DNA from: Paracoccus sediminilitoris
GTDB taxonomy: Bacteria; Pseudomonadota; Alphaproteobacteria; Rhodobacterales; Rhodobacteraceae
Direction of reading: 5' to 3'
Assembly (NCBI RefSeq): GCF_003259195.1
Contig: NZ_QJPK01000016.1
Span: forward strand, 1 to 64,000
DNA length: 64,000 nucleotides
The position numbers and the translations under genes are program-made. Below the pieces are notes generated by a model, which was not told the DNA's origin, ran no database searches, and saw only the letters and a list, made by a program, of their open reading frames with translations. Shown here in pieces: positions 26,536 through 36,068 of the stretch. Each line of letters begins with the position of its first letter. The stretch's first letter is position 1.

Positions 26536-27828
26536 ATGGCCAATGTTGTGGTTGTCGGAGCGCAATGGGGCGACGAGGGCAAGGGCAAGATCGTCGACTG
26601 GCTGTCTGAACGCGCGGATGTGATCGCGCGCTTCCAGGGTGGCCACAATGCCGGCCACACGCTGGTGATCGACGGGAAGGTCTTCAAGCTGTCGCTGCTG
26701 CCCTCGGGCATCGTGCGCGAGGACAAGCTGGCCGTCATCGGCAACGGCGTCGTGCTGGACCCTTGGTCGCTCTTTGCGGAAATCGACAAGCTGGCGGGCC
26801 AGGGCGTCAAGATCAGCACCGAGAACCTGATCATCGCGGAAAACACGCCCCTGATCCTGCCGCTGCACCAGGATCTGGACAAGCTGCGCGAGGAAGCTGC
26901 CGGCAAGGCCAAGATCGGCACGACCGGCCGCGGCATCGGCCCGGCGTATGAGGACAAGGTCGGCCGCCGCGCCATCCGCCTGGCCGATCTGGGCGATGAA
27001 AAGACGCTGGACGACCGCATCGAACGTCTGCTGGCCCATCACGACGCACTGCGCACAGGCCTTGGCGCCGAGGCCATCGACCGCGCCGAGCTGAAGGCCA
27101 AGCTGCTGGAGATCGCGCCCAAGCTGCTGCCCTATGCCCAGCCCGTCTGGAAGATCATGTCCGACGCCCGCAAGGCCGGCAAGCGCATCCTGTTCGAAGG
27201 CGCGCAGGGAAGCCTGCTGGACATCGATTTCGGCACCTATCCCTATGTCACCAGCTCGACTACGACCTCGGGGGCGGCGGCTTCGGGGACCGGCATGGGT
27301 CCGGGCGCGATCGATTTCGTGCTGGGCATCGTCAAGGCCTATACCACCCGCGTGGGCGAAGGCCCGTTCCCGACCGAATTGCAGGACGAGGACGGCCAGC
27401 GCCTTGGCGAACGCGGCCATGAATTCGGCACTGTGACGGGGCGCAAGCGCCGATGCGGCTGGTTCGATGCCGTCCTGGTGCGCCAGACCTGCGCCATCAG
27501 CGGCGTCAACGGCATCGCGCTGACCAAGCTGGATGTTCTGGACGGGTTCAAGACGCTGAAGATCTGCACGGGCTATGAGATCGACGGGGTGAAATACGAC
27601 TATCTGCCGACCGCGGCCGCGCTGCAGGCCAAGGTGACCCCCATCTACGAAGAGATGGAGGGATGGCAGGAATCCACGCAAGGTGCACGCAGCTGGGCCG
27701 ATTTGCCCGCCGCCGCCATCAAGTATGTCCGCCGGGTCGAGGAGCTGATCCAATGCCCCGTGGCCATGCTGTCGACCAGCCCCGAACGCGACGACACCAT
27801 CCTGGTGACCGACCCGTTCGAGGATTGA
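26536..27828 (+). CDS. purA: Adenylosuccinate synthetase
   Basis: 430 residues. It starts [18 protein letters not shown], the GTP-binding and catalytic Asp/His loop of PurA. Further blocks are [48 protein letters not shown] and [14 protein letters not shown]. The enzyme joins IMP and aspartate with GTP to make adenylosuccinate in AMP synthesis. ATG 26536 is supported by GGAAGGA upstream (26522-26528) and by the family N-terminus; an in-frame ATG at 26494 adds 14 residues without homology. A strong hairpin follows at 27839. Confidence 0.95.
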   Translation: MANVVVVGAQWGDEGKGKIVDWLSERADVIARFQGGHNAGHTLVIDGKVFKLSLLPSGIVREDKLAVIGNGVVLDPWSLFAEIDKLAGQGVKISTENLIIAENTPLILPLHQDLDKLREEAAGKAKIGTTGRGIGPAYEDKVGRRAIRLADLGDEKTLDDRIERLLAHHDALRTGLGAEAIDRAELKAKLLEIAPKLLPYAQPVWKIMSDARKAGKRILFEGAQGSLLDIDFGTYPYVTSSTTTSGAAASGTGMGPGAIDFVLGIVKAYTTRVGEGPFPTELQDEDGQRLGERGHEFGTVTGRKRRCGWFDAVLVRQTCAISGVNGIALTKLDVLDGFKTLKICTGYEIDGVKYDYLPTAAALQAKVTPIYEEMEGWQESTQGARSWADLPAAAIKYVRRVEELIQCPVAMLSTSPERDDTILVTDPFED

Positions 27829-27838
27829 TCCCGCCAGA

Positions 27839-27860
27839 AGGGGGGCGATGTCGCCCCCCT
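27839..27860 (+). terminator. Hairpin after purA
   Basis: AGGGGGGCG / CGCCCCCCT pairs perfectly around a 4-nt ATGT loop, 10 nt after the purA stop. There is no T-tract, and the ribosome site of the next gene follows directly, so it may be a weak terminator or a transcript-stabilising stem. Confidence 0.55.
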
Positions 27861-27877
27861 GCCAAGGAAAGACCGCG

Positions 27878-28090
27878 ATGAACCTCAAGTCCCGCAAGCG
27901 CCTGTCGCTTCTTGTCCTGCTGGTGCTGATGCCGCTTTACGTGGTCGTCGCCGTCACGCTGATGAACTGGTTGGATGCGCGGTTTGGTCGCCAGCATATC
28001 CTGGTCGAGGTCGCGATCTATGTCGTCCTTGGCATCCTCTGGGCGCTGCCCTTCAAGAAGGTGTTCCTCGGCGTTGGCAAAGAGGAATGA
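27878..28090 (+). CDS. Small membrane protein, DUF2842 family
   Basis: 70 residues with two membrane helices (LSLLVLLVLMPLYVVVAVTL and VEVAIYVVLGILWALPF) and a charged C-terminal end. The layout, a basic N-terminus, two helices and the short WALPFKKVF block, fits DUF2842, an alphaproteobacterial family of unknown function. AAGGAAAG precedes ATG 27878; an earlier in-frame ATG at 27848 falls in the purA hairpin and is rejected. Its stop overlaps the start of the thiamine pyrophosphokinase gene by 4 nt. Confidence 0.8.
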   Translation: MNLKSRKRLSLLVLLVLMPLYVVVAVTLMNWLDARFGRQHILVEVAIYVVLGILWALPFKKVFLGVGKEE

Positions 28091-28764
28091 CGGCTGACCC
28101 AGTGACGCGCCCCATCACCAGCGACCGGGGCATCACCGTCATCGGGGGCGGCCAGGTCAGCGATGCCGATCTGGCACTGGCGATGACCATCGCGCCCGTT
28201 CTTGTCGCCGCTGACGGGGGGGCTGATCGGGCGCTGGAACTGGGCCGCCTGCCCGATTGGGTGATCGGCGATCTGGACAGCATCTCGGATCGGGGGCGGG
28301 CCGCCGTCCCGCCCGACCGTCTGTTGCATGTGGCCGAACAGGACAGCACCGATTTCGTGAAATGCCTGACGCGCATCGACGCGCCCATCGTCATGGCGGT
28401 GGGCTTTGCGGGGCTGCGGCTGGACCATACGCTGGCGGCGCTGACGGCGCTGGTGGCCCAGGACGTGCCACGGGTCATCATGATCGCCTCGGATGACGTG
28501 ATCTTCGTGGCGCCGCCGCGGGTGACGTTGCCGCTGATGCCGTGCACCCGCGTCTCGCTCTATCCGATGGGACCGGCGCGCGGGACCAGCAGCGGGCTGG
28601 AATGGCCCATCGACGGCATCGATTTCGCGCCGGGTGCGCGCGTCGGGACGTCGAACCGGGCGACGGGGGTTGTTTCGCTGCGGATCCAGGGCAAGATGCT
28701 GGTCATCCTGCCGCGCAAATCCCTGGGCACCGTGCTGACCGCCCTGTCGGTGCCCGCGGGCTGA
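28087..28764 (+). CDS. Thiamine pyrophosphokinase
   Basis: 225 residues. The catalytic domain shows VLVAADGGADRALELGRLPDWVIGDLDSI and EQDSTDFVKCL, the acidic metal- and pyrophosphate-binding motifs of thiamine pyrophosphokinase (DGGA, GDxDS, DxTD). GFAGLRLDHTLAAL is the third family block, and the C-terminal beta domain ends with a thiamine-binding SNRATG stretch. It converts thiamine plus ATP to thiamine diphosphate. It is coupled to the DUF2842 gene by an ATGA overlap; ispG, itself a thiamine-independent enzyme, lies 87 nt downstream. Confidence 0.9.
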   Translation: MTADPVTRPITSDRGITVIGGGQVSDADLALAMTIAPVLVAADGGADRALELGRLPDWVIGDLDSISDRGRAAVPPDRLLHVAEQDSTDFVKCLTRIDAPIVMAVGFAGLRLDHTLAALTALVAQDVPRVIMIASDDVIFVAPPRVTLPLMPCTRVSLYPMGPARGTSSGLEWPIDGIDFAPGARVGTSNRATGVVSLRIQGKMLVILPRKSLGTVLTALSVPAG

Positions 28765-28851
28765 TCCCGACAAGGTGATCGGGCCGTGGCGGTTGTCGTC
28801 GCGCCCCGCATGGCCTATCTGAGGGGCAACCCGTCCACCGGAGGCTTGCAG

Positions 28852-29982
28852 ATGTCGCTGAACCCGATCCGCCCCTGGCGCAATATCGAGCGTCGGAAAT
28901 CCCGTCAGATCATGGTCGGCAACGTGCCCGTGGGGGGTGATGCGCCGATCAGCGTCCAGACGATGACGAACACGGACGGGCACGACGTGCGCGCCACGCT
29001 GGATCAGGTGATCCGCGCCGCCGACGCGGGCGCCGACATCGTGCGCATCAGCGCCCCCGACCAGGAGACGACGCGGGCATTGAAGGAGATCTGCCGCGAA
29101 AGCCCGGTCCCGATCGTGGCGGACATCCACTTCCACTACAAGCGCGCCATCGAGGCCGCCGAGGCCGGTGCCGCCTGCCTGCGCATCAACCCCGGCAATA
29201 TCGGCAGCGCCGACCGCGTCCGCGAGGTCATCAAGGCCGCCCGCGACCACGGCTGTTCCATCCGCATCGGCGTCAACGCGGGCAGCCTGGAACGCCATCT
29301 GCTGGAGAAATACGGCGAGCCTTGCCCCGACGCGATGGTCGAAAGCGGCATGGATCACATCAAGATCCTGCAGGACAACGATTTCCACGAATTCAAGATC
29401 AGCGTGAAGGCCAGCGACGTGTTCCTGGCTGCAGCGGCCTATCAGCAGTTGGCCGATGCCACCGACGCCCCGATCCATCTGGGCATCACCGAAGCGGGCG
29501 GCTTTGTCGGCGGCACGGTGAAATCGGCGGTGGGACTGGGCAACCTTCTGTGGGCCGGCATCGGCGACACGATCCGCGTCAGCCTTTCGGCCGACCCCGT
29601 CGAGGAGGTTAAGGTCGGCTTCGAGATCCTGAAATCCTTGGGCCTGCGCACCCGCGGCGTGCAGATCATTTCCTGCCCCAGCTGTGCGCGTCAGGGTTTC
29701 GACGTCATCAAGACGGTCGAGGCGCTGGAAAAGCGGCTGGAGCATATCAAGACCCCGATGAGCCTGTCGATCATCGGTTGCGTGGTCAACGGCCCAGGTG
29801 AGGCGCTGATGACCGATCTGGGCTTTACCGGCGGTGGGGCGGGCAGCGGCATGATCTATATGGCCGGTCGCCAGAGCCACAAGCTGTCGAACGAGAAGAT
29901 GGTCGATCACATCGTCGAACTGGTCGAAGCACGCGCCGAAAAGCTGGAGGCCGAAGCCGCTACGGAAGCAGCCGTTGAATAG
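28852..29982 (+). CDS. ispG: 4-hydroxy-3-methylbut-2-enyl diphosphate synthase (flavodoxin/ferredoxin)
   Basis: 376 residues. The TIM-barrel half carries [20 protein letters not shown] and [14 protein letters not shown]. The C-terminal 4Fe-4S half has the cysteine ligands in [11 protein letters not shown] and [13 protein letters not shown]. The enzyme carries out the penultimate step of the MEP isoprenoid pathway, reducing MEcPP to HMBPP. ATG 28852 has GGAGG 8 nt upstream (28840-28844); an in-frame start at 28786 is rejected. The stop lies 6 nt from the end of a convergent small peptide gene. Confidence 0.95.
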   Translation: MSLNPIRPWRNIERRKSRQIMVGNVPVGGDAPISVQTMTNTDGHDVRATLDQVIRAADAGADIVRISAPDQETTRALKEICRESPVPIVADIHFHYKRAIEAAEAGAACLRINPGNIGSADRVREVIKAARDHGCSIRIGVNAGSLERHLLEKYGEPCPDAMVESGMDHIKILQDNDFHEFKISVKASDVFLAAAAYQQLADATDAPIHLGITEAGGFVGGTVKSAVGLGNLLWAGIGDTIRVSLSADPVEEVKVGFEILKSLGLRTRGVQIISCPSCARQGFDVIKTVEALEKRLEHIKTPMSLSIIGCVVNGPGEALMTDLGFTGGGAGSGMIYMAGRQSHKLSNEKMVDHIVELVEARAEKLEAEAATEAAVE

Positions 29983-29988
29983 GCCCAG

Positions 29989-30135
29989 TCAGTGACAGTG
30001 GACCGTTCCGCGAGCATTGTCCATGTGGCAACATTGCCCCGGAGGAGAGCTTTTGCGGCACCCTCCACCATGGGCGGTGGCGTTTTGCGGGACGACCAGC
30101 GCGGCCACGACTGCGGCCAGATAAAACATTGTCAC
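29989..30135 (-). CDS. Tiny secreted Cys/His-rich peptide
   Basis: 48 residues from GTG 30135 (46 from ATG 30129). GTG is preferred because AAAGG lies 7 nt upstream of it. A signal peptide (FYLAAVVAALVVPQ, cleavage expected after NATA) leaves a mature peptide of about 27 residues that begins HGGGCRK and ends CCHMDNARGTVHCH, with four Cys and several His. The pattern Cys...CxxD-x4-G-x2-HCH resembles a widespread but uncharacterised class of short exported peptides ending in HCH. It may bind a metal; that is inference. It lies downstream of moaA on the same strand and is convergent with ispG. No function is known to me. Confidence 0.72.
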   Translation of the reverse strand: MTMFYLAAVVAALVVPQNATAHGGGCRKSSPPGQCCHMDNARGTVHCH

Positions 30136-30199
30136 GAAGCAACCTTTCAACATCTACAGTCTGAAAGATTAACGCTTCGTTAATAAATAGCTAGTAGGC

Positions 30200-31207
30200 T
30201 TATCCGCCCGTATGGCTCATGTGGCGGGTCATCTGACCTTCGACCTTCTGGCGGGAATAGTCGAAATCATGGCCCTTGGGCTTGCGCGCGATGGCGTCGC
30301 GGATTTCCTGGCGCAGGACGGTGTCGTCCGAATGCGCCCTCAAGGGGGCGCGCAGGTCGGCGCGGTCTTCCTGACCCAGGCACATGTACAATTCGCCCGT
30401 GCAGGTCACGCGCACCCGGTTGCAGCTTTCGCAGAAATTATGGGTCATCGGCGTGATGAAGCCGATCTTCTGCCCGGTTTCGGCCAGCTTGACATAGCGT
30501 GCGGGGCCGCCGGTGCGTTCGGCCAGATCCAGCAGGGTGAAACGTTCGGCCAGCTGGGTGCGCAGGTCAGACAGCGGCCAATACTGGTCCAGCCGATCCT
30601 CGTTGCCCAGATCGCCCATGGGCATCACCTCGATGAAGGTCAGGTCGTGGCCCTCCGCGCCGCACCATTCCACCAGCCGGAACAGTTCGACATCGTTGAA
30701 GCCCTTCAGGGCGACAGCGTTGATCTTGACCTGCAGGCCCGCGTCCTGTGCCGCCCTGATACCGTCCAGCACCTGTTGCAGGCGTCCCCACCGGGTGATC
30801 TGGGCGAATTTTTCGTGGTCCAGCGTGTCCAGCGACACGTTCACCCGGCGAACGCCGCATTCGTACAGTTCGGCCGCGTGGCGGGCCAGCTGGCTGCCAT
30901 TGGTGGTGAGGGTCAGTTCGTCCAGACCGTGGCCCAGATGGCGCGACACGTTGCGGAAGAAACCCATGATGCCACGGCGGACCAGCGGTTCGCCGCCGGT
31001 TATGCGCAGCTTGCGCACGCCAAGGCCCACAAAGGCCGTGCAAAGGCGGTCCAGTTCCTCCAGCGTCAGCAATTCGGCCTTGGGCAGGAACTGCATATGC
31101 TCGGCCATGCAATAGACGCAGCGGAAATCGCAACGGTCGGTGACCGAGACCCGCAGGTAGTTGATGGGGCGGGCGAAGGGGTCGATCAGGGGGGCGTGCG
31201 TTTCCAT
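30200..31207 (-). CDS. moaA: GTP 3',8-cyclase, molybdenum cofactor biosynthesis
   Basis: 335 residues, radical-SAM enzyme. The N-terminal cluster motif is CDFRCVYC (Cys26, 30, 33), and the C-terminal cluster is Cys259-x2-Cys262-x13-Cys276. The SAM glycine-rich block [15 protein letters not shown] is intact, and the protein ends in the Gly-Gly tail needed for activity. It makes the cyclic GTP intermediate that MoaC turns into cyclic pyranopterin monophosphate; moaC and moeA are 16-18 kb away in the trp operon. It is divergent from a lipoprotein gene. The small Cys/His peptide lies 65 nt downstream. Confidence 0.94.
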   Translation of the reverse strand: METHAPLIDPFARPINYLRVSVTDRCDFRCVYCMAEHMQFLPKAELLTLEELDRLCTAFVGLGVRKLRITGGEPLVRRGIMGFFRNVSRHLGHGLDELTLTTNGSQLARHAAELYECGVRRVNVSLDTLDHEKFAQITRWGRLQQVLDGIRAAQDAGLQVKINAVALKGFNDVELFRLVEWCGAEGHDLTFIEVMPMGDLGNEDRLDQYWPLSDLRTQLAERFTLLDLAERTGGPARYVKLAETGQKIGFITPMTHNFCESCNRVRVTCTGELYMCLGQEDRADLRAPLRAHSDDTVLRQEIRDAIARKPKGHDFDYSRQKVEGQMTRHMSHTGG

Positions 31208-31325
31208 GGTTGCAATCTAGGCATGCCGGGTGCCGCTCACAATGGGCAGGATCACGGGACTGCCAGTGGACCTTTCGTTTTTGTCGTGCCTAAACTGCGC
31301 CAACAGATAATCGCAGGAGACGCCG

Positions 31326-31826
31326 ATGCGCATGACACCCCTTGCCGTGACGATGGGACTGGGGCTGGCACTGGCCGGATGCAGCCAGATGACCAAGACC
31401 GAAACCCGTCCGGATATCCAGCCGACCAAGACGGTGACTGCCGAACAGGTGGCGGCGGCGACCGCCATCACCCGCGCGCCCGCGCCGCGTCCGGCCGCCC
31501 GCGCCACCCCGGCGCAACTGGATACCACCACCCAGGAACAGCGCGAGGCGGCCGCCAAGGCGCCCGAGGCCAGCACCGAGACCAAGCTGGGATCGACCGT
31601 CGGGTCGCTTGGCAATCCGTCCGAAGGGGGCTTCTGGATCAAGACGCCGCTGGTCAAGACGCGGGCGATGGGGCGCATCGTGAACCCGGCCAACGGCAAA
31701 TCCGCCAAGGTCGAGTTGATCCCGCTGACCAGTGGCGGAAGCGGCAGCCAGGTTTCCCTGCCTGCGCTGCAATTGCTGGGCATTTCGCTGACCGATCTGC
31801 CGACGTTGGACGTCTACAAATCCTGA
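31326..31826 (+). CDS. Putative lipoprotein of unknown function
   Basis: 166 residues. The lipobox LALAGC (Cys19) follows a short hydrophobic signal, so the mature protein is lipid-anchored. The middle is an Ala/Pro/Thr/Glu-rich linker (ATPAQLDTTTQEQREAAAKAPEAS), and the C-terminal 70 residues look folded (GFWIKTPLVKTRAMGRIVNPANGKSAKVELIPL...). The C-terminal block resembles a small family seen in Rhodobacteraceae that databases have labelled inconsistently, and I cannot assign a function. GCAGGAGA precedes the start. Its last 13 nt overlap the end of the convergent HEAT-like gene. Confidence 0.75.
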   Translation: MRMTPLAVTMGLGLALAGCSQMTKTETRPDIQPTKTVTAEQVAAATAITRAPAPRPAARATPAQLDTTTQEQREAAAKAPEASTETKLGSTVGSLGNPSEGGFWIKTPLVKTRAMGRIVNPANGKSAKVELIPLTSGGSGSQVSLPALQLLGISLTDLPTLDVYKS

Positions 31827-32545
31827 TCGCTGGTCGGGTCCGTTTCGGCGGGCCCGGCGGCATCCGGCGCATCGGCGTCATCTGATTTCTGCGCCTGAAC
31901 CTGCGCTTGCGCCTGTGCGATCGCGGCTTCGCGATCCTTGCGCCATTCGGCGACACGTTCGGGGGCGCGCTTGGCCAGGTCCCGCAGCCAGGTGTCGACC
32001 GCCTGGCGCACGGCGCCGTTGCCGTCATCAGCCAGATGCGCCGCCCAGTCCAGCACGCGTTCGCGGATCTCCAGATCGGCGGGCTTTGGGTTGTTCATCT
32101 TGGCCCAAGGTAGGGTGCCCATCAGCGCCGCACGGCGCATGAACGGGTTCGGGGACTGCGCCCAGTCCAGCATGTCCTCGATCCGGGCTGGGTCGGCGAC
32201 AAGACGCTTGGCGCCTGCGACCATCACCGCATCGGCGATCTCGGGGCCGTCCATGCCCGGCGCCCATTCGCGGATGGTGTCCCAGACGGCATCGTCGGGA
32301 CGGATGCGCGCCTGCACCAGCAGGCGGGCGGCGGCCAGGCGGGCCTCGTGGATGTCGCTGTCCCACAGGGCGCGGGCCAGGGCGACGCGGCCGTCGATGT
32401 CCAGATTGTCGCGCCAGCCGGCAACGGCGGTCTCGATCTGGGCAGGGGTCAGGCCAAGCGTCTGGCGGCCGGTCTTGTGACGCGCGGCGTTGCGTTCGGC
32501 CAGTTCGGGATTGGCCAAGGCGCGAAGCTGGTCCAGTTCCTGCAT
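31814..32545 (-). CDS. HEAT-like / DNA alkylation repair-type helical protein
   Basis: 243 residues, nearly all alpha-helical. Helical pairs such as RVALARALWDSDIHEARLAAARLLVQARI, NPFMRRAALMGTLPWAKM and NGAVRQAVDTWLRDLAKRAPERVAEW recall AlkD-type HEAT repeats, whose family excises alkylated bases. I cannot confirm the catalytic residues by eye, so DNA repair is a suggestion. The last 35 residues are a low-complexity Gln/Ala/Asp-rich tail (AQAQAQVQAQK...), probably disordered. A GGAGAA ribosome site precedes the ATG. The gene is divergent from aroA and overlaps the lipoprotein gene tail-to-tail. Confidence 0.7.
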   Translation of the reverse strand: MQELDQLRALANPELAERNAARHKTGRQTLGLTPAQIETAVAGWRDNLDIDGRVALARALWDSDIHEARLAAARLLVQARIRPDDAVWDTIREWAPGMDGPEIADAVMVAGAKRLVADPARIEDMLDWAQSPNPFMRRAALMGTLPWAKMNNPKPADLEIRERVLDWAAHLADDGNGAVRQAVDTWLRDLAKRAPERVAEWRKDREAAIAQAQAQVQAQKSDDADAPDAAGPAETDPTSDQDL

Positions 32546-32659
32546 GAAATTCTCCTGTTTTCCGCCCTCCTTCTAGGCGCGTGCGGGCCAAGCCTCAAGA
32601 AGATGGTGGAAGCGGGGCTGGCGGCGCGGTAAAAGGCCCGCAAAATCACGAGGTAACCC

Positions 32660-33991
32660 ATGTCGCATTCCGCCCCAGCCCGTCCGATGACCTCTCGCCG
32701 CAGCGGCCCCCTGACGGGCGAAGCGACGGTGCCCGGTGACAAGTCGATCAGCCACCGCGCGCTGATCCTGGGGGCCCTGGCCGTGGGCGAAACGCGCATC
32801 ACCGGCCTTCTGGAGGGCGAGGACGTGCTGGACACCGCCAAGGCCATGCGCGCCTTCGGCGCCGAGGTGACCCAGCATGGTCCCGGCGACTGGAGCGTCC
32901 ACGGCGTCGGCGTCGGCGGTTTCCGGTCGCCCGAAGGGGTGATCGATTGCGGCAATTCCGGCACCGGCGTGCGGCTGATCATGGGGGCGATGGCCACGAC
33001 TGACATCACCGCCACCTTCACGGGCGATGCCAGCCTGTCGCGCCGCCCCATGGCGCGGGTGACGGTGCCCTTGGCGCAGCTGGGCGCACGGATCACCGCC
33101 CGCGAGGGTGACCGCCTGCCCATCACCATCGAAGGGGCCGCCGACCCCGTGCCGCTGACCTATCGCACGCCGGTCGCCAGCGCGCAGATCAAATCGGCGA
33201 TCCTGCTGGCGGGTCTGAACGTGCCGGGCGACACGGTTGTCATCGAATCCGAACCGACCCGCGACCATTCCGAACGGATGCTGGCAGGTTTCGGCGCCGA
33301 GATCCGGTCCGAGACCACCGATGAGGGCCACAGGATCACGCTGAAGGGCCGCCCCGAACTGCGCGCCCAGCCCGTGGCGGTGCCCCGCGACCCCTCCAGC
33401 GCGGCCTTCCCGGTCGCGGCGGCGCTGATCGTGCCGGGCAGCCATATCCGCGTGCCGGGCGTCAGCCGCAATCCCACGCGCGACGGCCTCTATGTCACGC
33501 TGCTGGAGATGGGCGCCGACATCGCCTTCGAAAACCCGCGTGAGGAAGGCGGCGAGCCCGTCGCCGATCTGGTCGTCCGCCATGGGCCCCTGAAGGGCGT
33601 GTCGGTCCCTGCCGAACGCGCCGCCAGCATGATCGACGAATTCCCGATCCTGTCGGTCATCGCGTCCTTTGCCCAAGGCAAGACGGTCATGAACGGCGTC
33701 GCCGAACTGCGCGTCAAGGAAAGCGACCGCATCGATGCCATGGCCCGCGGGCTGGAGGCGAACGGCGTCACCGTCGAGGAAACCCAGGACAGCATGACCG
33801 TCCATGGCGCGGCATCGGTGGCGGGCGGCGGTCAGGCCGTCACCCATCTGGACCACCGCATCGCCATGTCCTTCATGGTGCTGGGCCTTGCGACCGAAAA
33901 CCCGGTGCAGATCGACGACGGCAACCCGATCACCACGTCCTTCCCCGATTTCGTGCCGCTGATGACCCGGCTTGGTGCGCAGATCGACTGA
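32660..33991 (+). CDS. aroA: 3-phosphoshikimate 1-carboxyvinyltransferase (EPSP synthase, CP4-like class)
   Basis: 443 residues. The PEP/S3P site begins [33 protein letters not shown], and later blocks are [39 protein letters not shown] and [13 protein letters not shown]. The wording follows the Agrobacterium CP4-type class II enzymes more than the E. coli type. At the position of the CP4 alanine that weakens glyphosate binding, this protein has Gly101 (GNSGTG). It makes EPSP from shikimate-3-phosphate and PEP, leading to chorismate and hence to the trp genes in this window. The stop is convergent with prpE, 3 nt apart. Confidence 0.95.
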   Translation: MSHSAPARPMTSRRSGPLTGEATVPGDKSISHRALILGALAVGETRITGLLEGEDVLDTAKAMRAFGAEVTQHGPGDWSVHGVGVGGFRSPEGVIDCGNSGTGVRLIMGAMATTDITATFTGDASLSRRPMARVTVPLAQLGARITAREGDRLPITIEGAADPVPLTYRTPVASAQIKSAILLAGLNVPGDTVVIESEPTRDHSERMLAGFGAEIRSETTDEGHRITLKGRPELRAQPVAVPRDPSSAAFPVAAALIVPGSHIRVPGVSRNPTRDGLYVTLLEMGADIAFENPREEGGEPVADLVVRHGPLKGVSVPAERAASMIDEFPILSVIASFAQGKTVMNGVAELRVKESDRIDAMARGLEANGVTVEETQDSMTVHGAASVAGGGQAVTHLDHRIAMSFMVLGLATENPVQIDDGNPITTSFPDFVPLMTRLGAQID

Positions 33992-33994
33992 TCC

Positions 33995-35887
33995 CTAGCG
34001 TTCGCAGGGATAGCCGACGCCTGCCAATGCGGTCCTGATCTCGTCCAGGATGGCGGGATCGTCGATGGTGGCAGGGGTCTTGACCTCTTCCCCATCGGCG
34101 ATCTTGGCCATGGTCGCGCGCAGGATCTTGCCGGAACGGGTCTTGGGCAGGCGATCGACGACGCAGGCCGTCTTGAAGGCCGCCACCGGGCCGATCCGGT
34201 CGCGAACCATGGCGACCACCTCGGTCGTGACCTGCTGCGATGTCGCGGTCACGCCCTTTTTCAGACATAACAGACCCACGGGTGCCTGCCCCTTCAGTCT
34301 GTCGGCAACGCCGATGACGGCGCATTCGGCGACGGCGGGATGCGCGGACAGGACCTCCTCCATCGCGCCGGTGGACAGCCGGTGTCCGGCGACGTTGATG
34401 ACGTCATCGGTGCGCGCCATGATGAAGACATAGCCGTCATCGTCGACAAAGCCCGCGTCACCGGTTTCGTAAAAGCCGGGGAAATGGTCCAGATAGGACT
34501 TGCGGAAACGGTCTTCGGCGTTCCACAGCGTCGGCAGCGTGCCGGGGGGCAGCGGCAGCTTCAGCGCGATGGCGCCAAGCGTGCCCGGTGCCACCGGGTA
34601 GCCGGCCTCGTCCAGGACATGCACCGCATAGCCAGGCATGGGAACCGAGGGACTGCCCTTGCGCACCGGCAGCAGCCCGGCCCCAAGCGGGTTGGCGGCA
34701 ATGGGCCAGCCGGTTTCGGTCTGCCACCAGTGGTCGATGACGGGAACCTTCAGATGCTGTTCGGCCCAGGTGATGGTGTCGGGATCGGCCCGTTCCCCCG
34801 CCAGGAACAGCGCCCGAAGGTTGGAAAGATCATAGTTGCCGATCAGCCCCCCTTGTGGATCGTCACGCTTGACGGCGCGGATGGCGGTCGGCGCGGTGAA
34901 AAAGCTTTTGACCTTGTGATCGGCGACGATGCGCCAGAACGTGCCTGCATCGGGGGTGCCGACGGGCTTGCCCTCGAAGATGACGGTCGTCGCCCCCGCG
35001 ATCAGCGGCCCATAGACGATATAGCTGTGTCCCACGACCCAGCCCACATCCGATGCGACGAAGAACACGTCCCCCGGCCCGATGTCATAGATCTGCGGCA
35101 CGCTCCAGGCCAGGGCGACCAGATGCCCCGCGGTATGGCGCACGACGCCCTTGGGCTGACCCGTCGTCCCCGAGGTATAGAGGATATAGGCCGGATGATT
35201 GCCCGCGACCGGCACGCAATCGACGGGCGTGGCCGATGCCACGGCGTCGTCCCAGTCCAGGTCGCGTCCGGGCGTCATGTCGGCGGTGCATTCCGGGCGC
35301 TGATGGACCAGGCACAGACCTGGCTTGTGGCGCGCCTCGTCCAGGGCCTTGTTCAGCAGCGGCTTGTAGGGGACGGTGCGGTTCGGCTCCAGCCCGCAGG
35401 AGGCGGCAAGGATGGCCTTCGGTTGCGCGTCGTCGATCCGGACCGCCAGTTCATGCGCGGCAAAGCCGCCGAAGACCACCGAATGGATGGCCCCGATCCG
35501 CGCGCAGGCCAGCATCGCCTGCAGCGCCTCGGGGATCATCGGCATATAGATGATGACACGGTCGCCCACGCCCACGCCATGCGCCGCCAGAACGCCCGCC
35601 AGCCGCGCGACCCGATCCTGCAGCTCGGCATAGGTCATTCGGGCGACCTGACCGGTCATTGCGCTGTCGTGGATGACTGCGATCCGGTCGCCATGGCCCG
35701 CCGCGACGTGGCGGTCGATGGCATTCCAGCAGGTGTTGACCATCCCGTCCGCGAACCACTCGCCCACGGGTCCCTGGTCGAAGAAGGCGCGGCTTGGGCT
35801 GCGGGTCCAGTCGATGGCACGGCTTGCGGTCATCCAGAACCCCTCGGGGTCCGTTTGCCACTGTGAATAGATGTCCCGATAAGCCAT
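33995..35887 (-). CDS. prpE: Propionate-CoA ligase (propionyl-CoA synthetase)
   Basis: 630 residues, an AMP-forming acyl-CoA synthetase. The N-terminus MAYRDIYSQWQTDPEGFW is PrpE-like, the P-loop-type A3 motif is YILYTSGTTGQPKGVVRH, and A8/A10 contain MARTDDVINVAGHRLSTGAMEE and PKTRSGKILR, with catalytic Lys587. It activates propionate (possibly acetate too) to the CoA thioester in the cytoplasm. ATG 35887 has a GAGGGG ribosome site; open frame beyond it is non-coding. The upstream region carries TTTGCAAA elements like those recognised by short-chain acyl-CoA regulators, which fits propionate control. Confidence 0.92.
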   Translation of the reverse strand: MAYRDIYSQWQTDPEGFWMTASRAIDWTRSPSRAFFDQGPVGEWFADGMVNTCWNAIDRHVAAGHGDRIAVIHDSAMTGQVARMTYAELQDRVARLAGVLAAHGVGVGDRVIIYMPMIPEALQAMLACARIGAIHSVVFGGFAAHELAVRIDDAQPKAILAASCGLEPNRTVPYKPLLNKALDEARHKPGLCLVHQRPECTADMTPGRDLDWDDAVASATPVDCVPVAGNHPAYILYTSGTTGQPKGVVRHTAGHLVALAWSVPQIYDIGPGDVFFVASDVGWVVGHSYIVYGPLIAGATTVIFEGKPVGTPDAGTFWRIVADHKVKSFFTAPTAIRAVKRDDPQGGLIGNYDLSNLRALFLAGERADPDTITWAEQHLKVPVIDHWWQTETGWPIAANPLGAGLLPVRKGSPSVPMPGYAVHVLDEAGYPVAPGTLGAIALKLPLPPGTLPTLWNAEDRFRKSYLDHFPGFYETGDAGFVDDDGYVFIMARTDDVINVAGHRLSTGAMEEVLSAHPAVAECAVIGVADRLKGQAPVGLLCLKKGVTATSQQVTTEVVAMVRDRIGPVAAFKTACVVDRLPKTRSGKILRATMAKIADGEEVKTPATIDDPAILDEIRTALAGVGYPCER

Positions 35888-35975
35888 GTTTCCCCTCCCT
35901 CGACACGCGCAGCCGCAGTGTTGCGCGGATCGGGGGGGTGCAAGCAAGCCAGTTAGCGCGTGGCAGGGGCGCTGT

Positions 35976-36065
35976 TCTGCAAAATACGTTCCGCAGGGCA
36001 GGCGGGGTTTTGCAAACCGTCGATTTCAAGGGGGATCGGCTTTGCCGGGCGGAACGGTTTGCAAA
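35976..36065 (-). promoter_or_regulatory. TTTGCAAA regulatory elements upstream of prpE
   Basis: Exact TTTGCAAA occurs at 36009-36016 and 36058-36065, plus a one-mismatch copy TCTGCAAA at 35976-35983; the last exact copy lies in an inverted repeat GGCTTTGC/GCAAAGCC (36038-36045, 36061-36068). TTTGCAAA is the half-site reported for ScfR-family regulators (PccR/RamB) of propionyl-CoA and acetyl-CoA genes in related bacteria. The 4-nt spacing of the described paired site is not met here. Confidence 0.55.
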
Positions 36066-36068
36066 GCC

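Noticed and set aside
29960-30142. 60-codon minus-strand frame past ispG
   Set aside because: Arg/Pro/Gly-rich without signal; the overlapping frame at 29989-30135 has the signal peptide, ribosome site and Cys/His motif.
32540-32632. Lipobox-like LLLGACG end of a plus-strand frame before aroA
   Set aside because: No start codon or ribosome site near the hydrophobic part; it coincides with the ribosome site and start of the minus-strand HEAT-like gene.
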